64,000 nucleotides of DNA from Microplitis mediator (Eukaryota > Arthropoda > Insecta > Hymenoptera > Braconidae), in assembly GCF_029852145.1 (NCBI RefSeq), contig NC_079973.1:25996422-26060421 (forward strand). Direction: 5' to 3'. The position numbers and the translations under genes were made by a program. Within the stretch, counting starts at the first letter, position 1, and the number at the start of each line of letters is the position of its first letter. A model generated the notes under the pieces. The model saw only the letters and a list, made by a program, of their open reading frames with translations. It was not told where the DNA came from and did not search any database. Below are positions 43,495 to 54,629 of the stretch, in pieces.

Positions 43495-45607
43495 CTATTG
43501 ACATCGGTCGTTTTTTATCGCTGGGTTCAAGTCGTTGAAGTAGGGATGAGCCATCGCTTCGTCCGCTGATAATCTCAGCGCTGGATTACACACTAATAAT
43601 CTCTGTAAGGCAAAAGACGAAAATATATTCAAGTAAATTAACAGTTACAATCATCGACCAGAAGATCTGCGGCCGCGAGTTACCTGGAGTAAGTCTTTGC
43701 CTCTGGTCGGGAGCTTTGGAGTAACTTGGGCTAATCCTTGGGTAGGATGGTACTGGGGAAAAGCTTTGTAGTCTGGAAGAGTAGTTAAGTCTGGCCACGT
43801 TTCCTCAGTAGGTGTACCCAACATTTTAAATATTCTTTTCAATTGATCGTCGACGTCTGATCCGGGGAACAAGGGCCGACCTGCATTCGCTAATTCTGTA
43901 AATTGATTTAATTTAAACTGTTGTGATAATTACTGTCGTTGACACATATTTTGAAGAAGGTCCAAGTACCAGCGAATATGCATCCTGCGCTCCACATATC
44001 GATTGACGTTGTGTAAAGTTTTGCTCCAAATAATACGTCTGGTGGACGGTACCATAACGTCACAACTTCTGCGGAGTAACATTTAACTGGGATACCGAAC
44101 GCTCTGGCCAATCCAAAGTCAGCCAACTTCAGCTCACCATTTTTGTTTATCAGTAAATTTTGTGGCTTTAGATCTCTATGTAACACGTTTTTGCTATGAC
44201 AAAATGCCAGTCCACGTAATAATTGATATCTACAAAAATATTTAAAACATTTACTTTTTTTTTATAAAACTTTTTGCTACCCAAGTCTCTGGCGATCATT
44301 TATTTATATCGACGTCCGTGAACTTGAGAAGCGAACCGAACTCTAATTTTTTTTTTTTATACATCAGGGAAAAATTGTAATTTTTTTTCAACTGAGAAGT
44401 ATGTAAGCATGCGTATGTAGATATGCAACAACGTATCAGATAATTATTAGCAGAAAATGTAGAAAAGTCGTTGGCTAATTAGGGCGGTAGGAAACTGATA
44501 ATTGATAAAAATAATAAAGTCCTCAATTTTATTTAAAATAAAAATTTCTAAAAAATTATTCTACTAAAAAATTGGCTATAAAAAGTTTTTAATTAATTCT
44601 AGAATAATTAAACTTTGAGATCTTATATATAATTTAATTTTCATGCTTGTAATTATGGACATCATAAAAAATTCTACTTTCCAGCTCTTCTATTTTTATT
44701 AAAATAATTCGGTGAATACAAAATAAATATTTAAATTAAAAATTAATTTAGTCATTAGGAAAATAAATAAAATCTATAGAAAGACAGACAAAAATTTGTC
44801 CTTTCAAAAACTTGCGCTTAAAAAAATTTTAATTTGATTCCAGAATAATTAAACTTTGAAACCCCATCAAAAATTTTAATTTACATGCTTACAATTATCT
44901 AAATAAATAAAATCAATGACAAACTATCTGTTGATTCGAAAACCAAATTGATGATCAAAAGAGAGGGATCAAATTAAATTAAAAAAAAAATATACTCACA
45001 AGAATGATTTGACAACATCTAAATCAATTTCACCATTTAGGCTGTCAAAATATTTCTTAAGATCCTGATCACAATGTTCGAATACTAAAGTTAATTTCTT
45101 ATCACTGTGCAGTACGTCGTAAAGACGTACAATATTTTTGTGTTTAAGCTCCTTGAGCAAACAAATTTCACGCAATGCCGATGACGGTACACCCTAAGTT
45201 ACATTATCAAAATAAACAACAAAACGTCAATAAATCATTAGCGAGTTATAAATATACATAAAAATAGTAAACACAACAATTACCTCGTCGTCATCGTCCA
45301 ACCGTACGCGTTTCAAGGCAACAATCTCATGAGTCTCGCGGTTCTTTGCTTTAAAAACGGTACCATATGTACCTGAAATAAATAAATACCCATAAGTTGA
45401 CATGTAAATAAATAAAAAAAATACATAAATTATGGAGCACCACCAAGGACACCGGAGTGTCCACTCGCAGTAAACACTAGACCGAAAATCACCTGTGTCC
45501 AATTAACCTGTCGGCAGATTCACGTTATTTGGACGCTTAGTGACGTGATTAGTTTCAAAATTGAACTTACCTTCCCCTATTTTCTCAAGTTTTTCATATT
45601 TTTGCAT
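43495..45607 (-). CDS. Cdk5: Cyclin-dependent kinase 5
   Basis: Six coding exons on the - strand are 45571-45607, 45284-45372, 45000-45193, 43970-44229, 43684-43895 and 43495-43602. All junctions are GT-AG and in frame, giving 299 residues (human CDK5 has 292). The product begins MQKYEKLEKIGEGTYGTVFK. It shows the glycine loop with Tyr15, Lys33, the Cdk5-type helix PSSALRE (45-51) with Glu51, HRDLKPQN (Asp126), DFG (Asp144), and CYSAEVVTLWYRPPDVLFG, which has Ser rather than Thr at the activation-loop position, as in Cdk5. These features separate it from Cdk1/2 (PSTAIRE, activation-loop Thr). In animals Cdk5 pairs with p35-type activators and phosphorylates neuronal cytoskeletal and synaptic substrates. 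The C-terminal tail (NDLNPAIKNDRCQ) is slightly longer than in vertebrates. Its promoter is shared with the divergent gene starting at 45872. Confidence 0.95.
44560..44905. repeat. Diverged direct repeat in a Cdk5 intron
   Basis: Within the 770-bp intron 44230-44999, a stretch near 44585-44655 (CTAGAATAATTAAACTTTGA, then CATGCTTGTAATTAT) is repeated near 44837-44900 (CCAGAATAATTAAACTTTGA, then CATGCTTACAATTAT). The copies lie about 240 bp apart. No mobile-element ends were seen. Confidence 0.6.
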
Positions 45608-45871
45608 ATTTTAAAGCGTTCCTCGGGTGCGGAACACTCGCACAGGGTTAGCGCTGCAGGCTGCTCTCGCTGCGGCGGACGTAAACACTAGTCTGACATT
45701 TGCTGGTGACTGTGATATGATAGCAGGCGGTGGCTGTTTATTACTGACCCCCCATCGACCACCGGCAGCGGGAATGCCTTAAAATCAAATAACGCCTTCA
45801 TATTTATAACCTCGGTATTTAATTATATATTTTTTATTCATTTCGCTCCAAGACAATAAATCACTTACGTC
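45608..45871. promoter_or_regulatory. Bidirectional GC-rich promoter region (Cdk5 / coiled-coil gene)
   Basis: Only 264 bp separate the divergent start codons. The 45615-45780 part is strikingly GC- and CpG-rich (TGCTCTCGCTGCGGCGGACG) compared with the AT-rich surroundings. No TATA box is evident on either strand, which fits a housekeeping-type, TATA-less divergent promoter. The inference rests on position and composition. Confidence 0.55.
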
Positions 45872-46871
45872 ATGTATACGAGCTTGCTTTTCAATAGTGT
45901 CATTTTGATGCTCGTTAATTTTGGTATCGCATGTTATTTTGGACGTAAAGTAAGTTTCGAGTTACATTTAATTACTAATGGGATTTATTTATTTACTTTT
46001 ATATTTTTACTTTCAGTTTTTTCGTGTTATGAAAAATCACTACCAATTAGTATCAGAAATCGCAGACTTTAATTCAGTTGTAAGTTTTATTTAATTATTT
46101 AGGGAAGAGTTGGGTAAAAATTCAAATTTTTTGAAAAATTCCCGCTCATATTTTAAAAAGAAAAAAATTTTTTTCTGGTTGATTTTGAGAGAAATTTTGA
46201 AAATATGTTGGGCGATGCGAGGTCATAGTGACAGATTCAAAAAAAATTTATGAAAATAATTGCCGGGCATTTTAATTTGTGTTAAAAAAATTCTATTTTG
46301 AATTTTTTGAATGACCCATTTTGCCTCACTTTTCTCAATTTAAATTAGAGAGAAATTGTTAATTTATAAATTCTTTAAAGGTACGCGAATCAAGGCTTAG
46401 CTTAGACTATACGACGGCCAAAGTATCGGAAGCTATTAGAGAAGTAAAAAAAAAAAATTAATTAAATAATAAAGTATAAAAAGTTATGTATAAGTAATTT
46501 GAAATGAATTTTTAATTAAAAGATTGAGAATGACATTAGCGAGGAGCTGAATATAACTCGCGATCTTACGGAGCTGAATGAAAAAATGTCGGGAGTTTTG
46601 AAACAGTTTTCAGCGCTTGAGGAAAAAGTTATCGAGGTACTCAAAAATTTAATAGCAACTCATCTTTAATTACTATTATTATTTATATATTTCCATAAAA
46701 ATTTAGCTGGTAAGAACAAATTATAACATGGAGAGCGTTACGGTTTCTACGCCCGTCGACATAAATTACGAGGTCAAAAGAGTGCTGAGAAAAAAGAAAA
46801 AACTGGAGCTGGAGGGAAAAGCCCAGGATGAGTTGAAAAATCTAGCGAATCACGAGTGCGCTACCGGATAA
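45872..46871 (+). CDS. Small N-terminally anchored coiled-coil protein, unrecognised
   Basis: I do not recognise the family. Five exons (45872-45949, 46017-46079, 46381-46443, 46523-46636, 46707-46871) join with every junction in phase 0 and GT-AG borders, giving 160 residues. The first exon encodes a hydrophobic segment (LLFNSVILMLVNFGIACYF, about residues 5-23) followed by GRK, so it is probably a signal anchor or membrane anchor. The rest is charged and helix-prone (VSEIADFNSV, EELNITRDLTELNEKM, VLKQFSALEEKVIE) and looks like a coiled coil. It has a basic patch near the C-terminus (KRVLRKKKKLELEGK) and ends NLANHECATG. AATAAA at 46953-46958 lies 82 bp past the stop. The third and fourth donors (GTAAAA, GTACTC) are only moderate. 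The consistent phase over four introns is the main argument that the gene is real; exons 1 and 5 alone would pass unnoticed. Confidence 0.72.
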
Positions 46872-46952
46872 GTGATCAGAAAAAACAAAGCAAAATTTTT
46901 TAATTGACTTTTTATTTTTCATATATTTCTACAATAACTTACAATTAACAAT

Positions 46953-46958
46953 AATAAA
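46953..46958 (+). terminator. AATAAA polyadenylation signal of the coiled-coil gene
   Basis: AATAAA lies 82 bp after the stop codon at 46871 and is followed by a T-rich stretch. No closer signal is present. Confidence 0.5.
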
Positions 46959-47721
46959 TATGAGAGACAATAAAACCTCACATGCAACATTTTTAGTAAA
47001 TGTAAGCAGAGTATTTTTATTATTATTATTATTTGTGCAAATAATTTGGCATTTCCACAAACACGTAAAATTGTGACGTTTATAGACTTTGATTAAATTT
47101 TAATAATTAAAATTTTTTCATTTATATATTATACATTTAATCAGTACAGATCTTAAATTTAAATATATTTATTTTCTGAATAACATTCAATAATAATTTA
47201 GTGCGACCGAAAAATTTAAATTACAATTTTGTTTTTTTAGTCAGTATACACAGAAAAAAATTTAACCCTCCCGAAATTTTTCGCATTATAAATTAAAGGC
47301 AAAAATTTTCTTAGATCAATAAAAAATTTCTGAGGCGAAAAAAAAATTCTTGCGCCAATAAATTTTTTCCAGTCATAAGAAAAATTTAGTCTTCAATTCA
47401 TAGCGCAAAATATTTTATTTTTTTTCTGTGTAAAATTTAATTAAAGACATTTTGTTTAAAATAGACATCCTTAATGATAAATCTTAAAACTATACATCAT
47501 TATTTGTCAATAGATCCAACAATAATATAGTTTAGTCATAAAAATAAATACTTTGAGATTAATTATTATTAAACTTTATGTAAAAAATAAATGTCAAACT
47601 TTGACGATAATAAGTCATCATAAGCCATTATAAATTCAAAGTTTGTCAGTGATGTAGAGAGCATATTAAGTAGATGTATATTGATTTAAGTACAGTAGAG
47701 TATTTTGTTGTCGGTAGTTGC
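46959..47721. other. AT-rich spacer / orcokinin 3' UTR side
   Basis: No coding region is seen. It contains a foldback element (47247-47432). TTTATT at about 47167 (AATAAA on the - strand) is a possible end for the orcokinin A transcript, whose stop is at 47722. Confidence 0.5.
47247..47432. mobile_element. MITE-like element, TACACAGAAAAAAA ends (copy 1)
   Basis: The 186-bp segment begins TACACAGAAAAAAA and ends with its reverse complement, TTTTTTTCTGTGTA. The inside is also loosely self-complementary (GAAATTTTTC, AAAAATTTCT, TTCAATTCATAGCG). A second family member with the same ends and a TTTTCAATTCATGATGG core lies at 55597-55776. No coding capacity. Confidence 0.75.
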
Positions 47722-50700
47722 TTAATGTTGCCTGGCTGCCAAATAGGCATTTGCGATGCGTCTCTTGACGAAACTGTCCCACCCAGAGCGATCTATTTCG
47801 TCGAAATTACGTTTGACAAAGTTGTCAAATCCTGTGCGATCAATCTCGTCAATGTTGCGCTTCAATGATCCCTCATATATTTCCATCCCATTGACAGTGA
47901 TCGGCCATCCTGACTTTCTGCATTGACAAATATAATCTTTATATTTATATATATTGTATGTTGTATTTTTAAAACCCTGCCGGCAAAGGGGCATTGTAAT
48001 TTATAATGAGGAATATTTATCAAAGGTCTCAACGCGAACTCATGAGGGTGACATTTCATTTAAACGTGATACGGTCTTTCAAATATACAATAATATCAAC
48101 ATCACATTTATGTATTTCGATATTTCATCAGCGTATCCGCGTGTGTTGTGTCATTTCGAGATAGATACAAATCGAGAAACAATGTGCGAGTCTCTTTGAC
48201 AGATATCACATCGTGCATACCCTATTACACGTAATAAAATAATAATACTTTTAAAACACCTCATAAATAATAACTGAATTACATTTTTTTTTTACTTTTG
48301 TCATTTAATCCTCGGAATAATAATTTTTTTTTTTTAATAAAATAATAAAATTCACTCGGTTATTTTTATTATACGCGACAATAAAATAGAAAAAAAATTA
48401 TTTGTCGGGACTGAGGATTAAAAAGGAATGAAAACGAAAACTTAATAATAAAAACAGTAATGAAACTTTAACGAAAGTACTAACCGACAGCTTACTTTGT
48501 TTATCTTTAAAAGTTACACAAAACAGGCAACACAATAATTATAAATTTTTTATAATATTTTTTCCCGGAAATTTAATTAACATTTTACGATAATTGAATT
48601 ATTAATTCGTTTCTTTTTGATAGAATGCATGCTCAGGTAATTTATTTACTTATTAATTAATTTTTGGCTTTGATCAGAAAGTTACCTGCGGGCGATAATT
48701 TACAAAAAATTATTCAATATCTCATTTTAAAATTGTAATAACGAGCAAATTAAATTGTGAATATTGAAATTTCGAGATACTAGTAAAAATGTTAATCGAA
48801 ATTATGATCGAAATTGACGGGTACGTAATTAAATAATTGAATCAATGTCATAAAAAGTATATCAAAGTAAAAACCAATGACGTTGAATAAAAAAAATTGA
48901 TAGGACACTTAAAACATAAATAAATAAAAAGTAATAATAAATGCCCAGTTAAATATAATATGAGTAGAGTATAACTTTGAGTGGCCATCAAATGTTTATT
49001 TATATCACGGATCAAAGTACTTATCAACAGAATTACCGAAATTAAATCAGCCTCAAATTTTAAAACTTTACCGTTTTTATAAATACGCTCATAGTAGTAA
49101 AGATTAATAAATAAAGTTCACACATTATCCTGTTATAATTCTCGATAACTTTTTCCCCTCATACAAGGAAAATTTTTTTGTCTATATTTATCGCTGAAAC
49201 TACTTTTGTTCGCGATCAAAATAATACCGCGTTAACTTACGATATTTAATATTAATATTATTATTATTAGAAATTAATTAGCAGCTTAAAATTAAATCAT
49301 TTTTTATTCTACTCTACTTAAAATTTTTAATTTGGAAAAAAACTTTATTTTTATTTAATTTACTATAAATCAAAATTATATGGAGACATTAAATCTATTT
49401 TTATTTGTTCGAATACTTTTTTAACGATTTCCGTTATTTGTTAATCGTTAAAATTTACTTAAAGTTTAGAATTTTTTATAGAATTGGTTTGAAGATTCTA
49501 GTAGTTGTAACTAGCAAAATATTACCAATAAATTAATTTTGAAAGGGATCGGATGTGCCTTTAATTACACTAACAAACATAAGTACCGATCAAAATAAAT
49601 GGGGATTCTACGGTTTCCGTGGCGCCGCCAAATAACTGCGAATTCATACAGAACTCAACAAAATAAGACTCTTTTAAAGAATAAAATTTTTCGATATCTC
49701 ACTTAGTTTTTGAGAAAAATCGATTTTGGGAAAAATGTGATTTTTTAAAAAAAGTGAAAAATTTCATAGATTTTAATATCTTCAATTTTTTTAGTATTTT
49801 TTTCCGAAAACTACATTTAAAGATGAAAATTTTGAAAAAAAAACGTCTGAATTAGTCCATTTTTGAAAAAGTTACAGCTATTTGATATAAAGTCTTATTT
49901 CGTCAAGTTCTACAAGAATTCGCGGTCATTTGACGGCGCCACGGAAACCGTAGACTTCCCAAATATATATATACCGCGTCATTAATTCCAAAATGTCATA
50001 ATTTCATGCGCCCTTTTGACTTTACGAAACTTTAAAATCAAAAGGGCGTATAATTTTTTTTTGAATCGCTAATCATATTGTAGACTTATTCTAAAGCTGA
50101 ATATTGGAAACAAAATTTCGAAAGCTAAATTTGTAATTTAAGCTGTGCGCCCTTTTGGTTTTCAAATTTTTTTTTTTCCAATTTTGAGCCATAATATAAG
50201 TCTACAAAACGACTGGCAATGAAAATAAAATCATATGCCCTTTTGGCCTTAGAGTTTCCTACAGCCAAAAGGGCGTATAAAAATCAAGTCTTTTTGGAAA
50301 TAGTAACGCGATATATTCATACAAATGTCATATCTTGAAGCAGATAATTAAATTTAAAAAAATCATTATGCTTGTAATTATGATTATTATTGTTTGTATA
50401 GTAGTAAGTAACGGCTCCTTAGTATTTTCTCAGTTACCTTGAACACGTGGCAAAGTCAATAGTGTCGGTTCATCGATTATGTAGGTACTATAATTAGAAG
50501 AAATGTAGCTTATACCTGATATATGTCCCCGATGTTACAATTATTAACAATACCTAATGCTAAAGATATTAAGGCTGAACGGGACATTAATTTTAATACT
50601 AAACTTTGCCTACACCCACACGTCTGTTGTATATATTTAATGTAAATTAACTTACTCGCGAGTTATATTGATATAATCATACAAATGTTGTCACTATTAT

Positions 50701-53700
50701 CGTCACAGTATTCTCATATTTGTGTTTATATTGTAACTCACGATCATCTCGTGTGGACATAACTAGATGTATCACATATATATGTACACATTTACTCAAG
50801 CATTCAAACAATCAAAATGATTAAATGTGTGAGTGTAAACGTAAAGTGCATTCAAGTTAATTAATTTCATTATAAAATAAAAAAAATGTTTATATAGACA
50901 TGATTAATGATATTTATTTTAATATAAAAATGGAAGACTTTAATGTTTATGTGATAAAATCTTTTACCTGCGGAGATCAGAATCTCTGTTTTCAAACGTC
51001 AGTCCAGGATTTAAGTGAGATGGCTGACGGAGATGGGCACGTGTTTCGTCTCTGGAGTTTTGAATTCTTCCGGCACCTGGACGAATTAAATTTGAAACAA
51101 ATGTGAGTTAAATTTGCGATAGTAAATTTTGTTTTTGTGATAAATGAAAAAATTTATTTTAATTTCAAAATATTTTTATTTTATTCGCTTAGACATCGTA
51201 CTCATCAATAACATTAGCATCGGCTTAATTGATATATTAATCTGAGGGTAATTATTATTATTATTATTATTATTTGTAGTTATTAGGACGGGATTGCATT
51301 TGGTTTTGTCGTTGGTACTCGGAGCGCTCGAGGGAACGCAGAAGATTACCGCCGCCGATCGAATCCAAATTACGTAAACGAGGGCCATTATGACGCTCTT
51401 GTAGTTGTCGCAATAAATTGCCACCTCCGATGTGGTCCAAATTCCGTACTTGAATATCTTCATCACTCAGCTCGTCATTGCGCTGGGCCCATTCTGAAAA
51501 GTTTATTTTTCTTTAGAGTTAGTATTCGAATTGTAGAAAATTACTACAGGACAAGCCAACGCATTCATCGATCTACTGTTTAAAAAAAAAATTGTATAAT
51601 GGAAATAATGGCTCGTTATGAACAAAGCGATATTTTTTTTGTTTTTACCAAGTAACAGGCGTCATTACAAATAATGAAGTGATACGTACCTATTTTTATC
51701 ACAATCAGAGATAAAGTCAGTTTACAGAAGCTGTTAATAATTTTAATATTAGTAAAAAATTTTTTAACGAGTCACAGTAGTTTAGCATGAAAGCAGGTAA
51801 TTTATTGTCTGACCAATGCAACAGCCCAAAAAATTAATTTCTATTTACGGAGACCTAATTTAAAAATTAGTTTTCCTATCGAGCTCCAAAAGCAAAAAAG
51901 TCAAATTATTGAACCGAAAATTCAAAATTTTGATACTAAAATATTTAATTTAAAAATCTGTAGATCAAAACTAATTTTTTTGGCTGTTTAAAATGAAATT
52001 ACGAGAGTAAATTTTTGGAAAACACAAAAAAGTGTGTGATTATTAATCTTACTTGAGACGCAAATCCTGTATAAATTTAAATACAACCAGAAAATATGAA
52101 GTGTGAACAAAATGTGTGTCACTTCTGACTAAGAATCATAATTAAAATTTATAAATATTAGAGTACATGGTACATAATTAAAATTAAAATTAAAAAGAAA
52201 TGTAATAATTTTTAGTTAAGCTCTATATTATTATTAACGACATGTTTAAACATGTAACGAGGACGCGGATGGAAAATTATGATTGAAAATGTGTGTAAAG
52301 ATAGCATCGTTGAGGTGCGATGACGAGTCCTCAGAGATCTATACAGTGTTTTTATGCTGTCATTATACTTTTCATAGCACGCGACTGCCGTTTACAGTAA
52401 TCAGCGTTAGTCATCATTTTTCAAAGAACCTGCATGAGCAGTTTTTATTTTTTTAAAAAAACTAAAACAACCCCTCAATTTTCTGTGCAATAAAAAAAAT
52501 GTAAAAGGTATTTTCTGTTAAATAGCATTCAGTAAGTGAGCAAACAAGTGCAACAGCTTACTGGTTTATGTACATAGTGTTCGGCATGCGAGGGCGACAA
52601 AGACTCGCAGCTCACATTATAGGTCAGTCACGCGACGGACTCATACCCACACGGAAATGATGCACTACATAAACACTCAACTCAGTTATATGCGAGTCCT
52701 TCGGAGGGATTTTGCTCTCTACTCTATTCCCTATAGCCGAAGCTTTTCCGTGGCATCTTTCCCGGATGAGACGGATTGTAAGCACAACAAATCCAACTTA
52801 CAAATAAGAACCTAGACGTCTTGAAGCTTTAAGTTCATCATCGGGTTACACATCCGTTTACATTTCGCTTTGACAATTTGAAGACCGAAGGAAAATTCAA
52901 ATGGATTTTCCGGATTTATTTTATTGTATTGTGGATTCATATTTTACATGATTGCAAAGACATCGAGTATGATAGCGAGGGATATGTTATTTTATCAGAC
53001 AGAGACAATGTAGGGCATGAATGAATAATTCAATGGAAAAAATGATCGTTTATGATAAAATTATCTGGCAGTAAGATCCTTTTTTGCTGACAATTTTTGA
53101 TTCACAAGAATTTCGATTGCCATACACGCTAAATGGGTTTTAAGCGAAGCAATGAGACCGAGGGAGTCGAAGGGACGAAAAAATTACGGGTGAAAGCTTT
53201 CAAAGTGTCAACTGTTGGATTTTCGTAAATTACCAGGGAAAATATTGAATTCCTGGAGTTTAAAGAATAGAGGAGCTTCAATGCAGTATAGTAGGGAATC
53301 AGATTGTGTTATCGGAATATGCGTCCATTTGTTTTACAAGAAAAGCCTGACAAATCACCTCTGGACGTAAGCATCGCCACCATTATTTTAAAGCTTAATC
53401 CGATAAACATTACCAATCACCAGATTTATTTATTTTTTTTTTTTTTTTGACTTACTCTCAGCTTTACGTTAGATTTCGTTTTTTTTTTTTATTTATTTAA
53501 AGCGTAAATTATTTTTTTTAGTGTAATAATTAACTCACCTAAAGCTGCATACGATCGCGCTAATGCTTCAGCAAGTTCTGGTTGCGTATAAACTCCCTCG
53601 TTTAATCCCATTGTCTCGTCATGAAGCTGCTGATAACAAAGATAATTAAATTTTAATTTGATTTTAATCACCCATTTTTTTTTACTCCCAATAACTGTAC

Positions 53701-54459
53701 CCTTAATGTAAAATTGTTATAAATTAAATAAAATGTAATGGCGGAAAAAGTTGTGGTCGGTAAATTTAAATAATTTCCAATGCAAAGTTGGTGAAAATAA
53801 CAGCAGGAAAAGTTGGTAATGTTTTAAATTAAAAAATGTTGGTTGCATAAATTTGAAATCATGGTGAGCTTTGTCGGTGGTGTACATCGCGGAGGGCGAG
53901 CAAGGAATTCACGATGGAAACTTGATCCTCACTTAGGTATCAGTATGCATGGGAAAAGTTGTGACCGTGCGGGTAAACTTGACGCGAACAACACGACATG
54001 GAAGTTAATGTGCATATATCTAACGCGTTATTAAATTTGCAAGGATGTCAAGACAGGGTAATTTATTGCAACATATTCACCTTTTGAAACTACCCTCGAT
54101 ATTACTTTTATAGACCATCGTATTAACTAATTAACTTAATTAACTTCGCCCTTCCTTATAATAAAGGTATTACTTTGTGTATAAAAAATAAATTTAATAA
54201 TGAATATAAAAAAAAATTTAATAGGAAGCAACAAGTTAAAAGACTCACATTTTAGTAAATACAAGTTAATTATCTTTAATTTAATTAGTTAATTAATTAA
54301 AAAAAAAATTCTCTAAAAAAATAAATTTCTTAATACATTTAAAAAAAAATGGTTTTTAATCATTTAATTTGAAAATAAAATTACCTGAATTGGTACAGCA
54401 AAAATACAAGTGATAGCGGCAAAAATAAATGCCGATCCAATGAAACGTGTGGTCATCAT
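47722..54459 (-). CDS. Orcokinin: Orcokinin precursor, isoform A
   Basis: Four coding exons on the - strand, 54385-54459, 53539-53629, 50968-51076 and 47722-47917, have matching phases (0, 1, 2) and give 156 residues. Exon 1 is a complete signal peptide (MMTTRFIGSAFIFAAITCIF). The last exon carries two orcokinin A peptides between KR pairs: NIDEIDRTGFDNFV (113-126) and NFDEIDRSGWDSFV (129-142). These match the family core NFDEIDRSGF; the second has Trp where Phe is usual. SGWPITVNGMEIYEGSL (94-110), bounded by RRK and KR, may be a further peptide. Orcokinins are secreted arthropod neuropeptides acting in gut and nervous system. Exons 1 and 2 are shared with isoform B, whose terminal exon lies in the second intron of this form. 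The last intron is about 3 kb and holds two MITE-like elements. Confidence 0.9.
49602..49960. mobile_element. Foldback element with about 70-bp inverted arms in an orcokinin intron
   Basis: The left arm starts GGGATTCTACGGTTTCCGTG and continues GCGCCGCCAAATAACTGCGA. The right arm ends CACGGAAACCGTAGACTTCCC, preceded by GCGGTCATTTGACGGCGC. Arm similarity runs through GAATTC and on to AATAAGACTC / GTCTTATTTC. The total is about 359 bp with an AT-rich centre and no ORF. It lies in the last intron of isoform A. Confidence 0.82.
49967..50316. mobile_element. MITE-like element with ATACCGCGT ends and internal CGCCCTTTTGG motifs
   Basis: The left end, ATATATACCGCGTCATTA then ATTCCAAAA, is mirrored at the right by TTTTTGGAAATAGTAACGCG then ATATAT. 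The element is about 350 bp. Inside are five copies of GCGCCCTTTTG or its complement CAAAAGGGCGTATAA, in both orientations, at about 50009, 50040, 50147, 50237 and 50262. It starts only a few bases after the neighbouring foldback element ends, so one probably inserted beside the other. Confidence 0.75.
51270..54459 (-). CDS. Orcokinin: Orcokinin precursor, isoform B (alternative terminal exon)
   Basis: Exons 54385-54459 and 53539-53629 (shared with isoform A) splice to a B-specific terminal exon, 51270-51493, in the correct phase. The result is 129 residues. The B exon encodes NLDHIGGGNLL (73-83) and NLDSIGGGNLL (97-107). Each is flanked by single arginines rather than KR pairs, and the tail ends MQSRPNNYK. 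The LDxIGGGxL core is the mark of insect orcokinin B peptides. Known insect orcokinin genes make A and B precursors by alternative splicing, and this exon layout fits that. TTTATT (AATAAA on the - strand) at about 51153-51158 can end this transcript before the A exons. The acceptor before CAGCTTCATGAC of exon 2 is a CAGCAG tandem, so one glutamine may be optional in both isoforms. Confidence 0.88.
51494..53538. other. Orcokinin intron between exon 2 and the B exon
   Basis: About 2 kb of intron with no exon that I can support. The 52250-52860 part is less AT-rich than its surroundings and holds several short GC-rich phrases (GACGAGTCCTCAGAGATC, CTTCGGAGGGATTTTGC, TTTCCCGGATGAGACGG). It might hold regulatory sequence or a small RNA, but no defined structure was identified. 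Confidence 0.4.
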
Positions 54460-54597
54460 GGTCTTGATTCAAATAATTAAAAGTAAAAGTAAAACTTTTT
54501 GGTGTACTTTAAAAATTGAAGCGTATGCCGATAGATCGGATTTTCTGTAGAATCGGTTGGTGTACTGGTGGATCGGAGAAACGCGTGAGAAACACAA

Positions 54598-54629
54598 TGA
54601 CTGGGGTGCGTGCTACCGTTAAATATATA
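54598..54629 (-). promoter_or_regulatory. TATA box plus initiator of the orcokinin gene
   Basis: On the - strand TATATATTTAA occupies 54629-54619. An initiator-like GTCATTG places +1 at 54598, 31 bp from the first T. The predicted 5' UTR is about 139 nt, up to the ATG at 54459. The surrounding 54500-54710 is unusually GC-rich for this locus. Confidence 0.6.

Noticed and set aside
46090..46370. Possible MITE in an intron of the coiled-coil gene
   Set aside because: GGGTAAAAATTCAA and a distant GACCCATTTTGCC give only weak inverted similarity, not enough to call an element.
47674..48199. + strand ORFs over the orcokinin A exon
   Set aside because: They are antisense to or beyond the real exon, which carries the recognisable orcokinin peptides on the - strand.
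50900..51106. 68-residue + strand ORF
   Set aside because: It is antisense to the orcokinin A exon at 50968-51076, whose frame and splice sites fit the gene.
51176..51466. 96-residue - strand ORF
   Set aside because: Wrong frame of the orcokinin B exon; the true frame gives the two IGGGNLL peptides.
53843..54034. 63-residue + strand ORF
   Set aside because: It lies within the first orcokinin intron with no family features.
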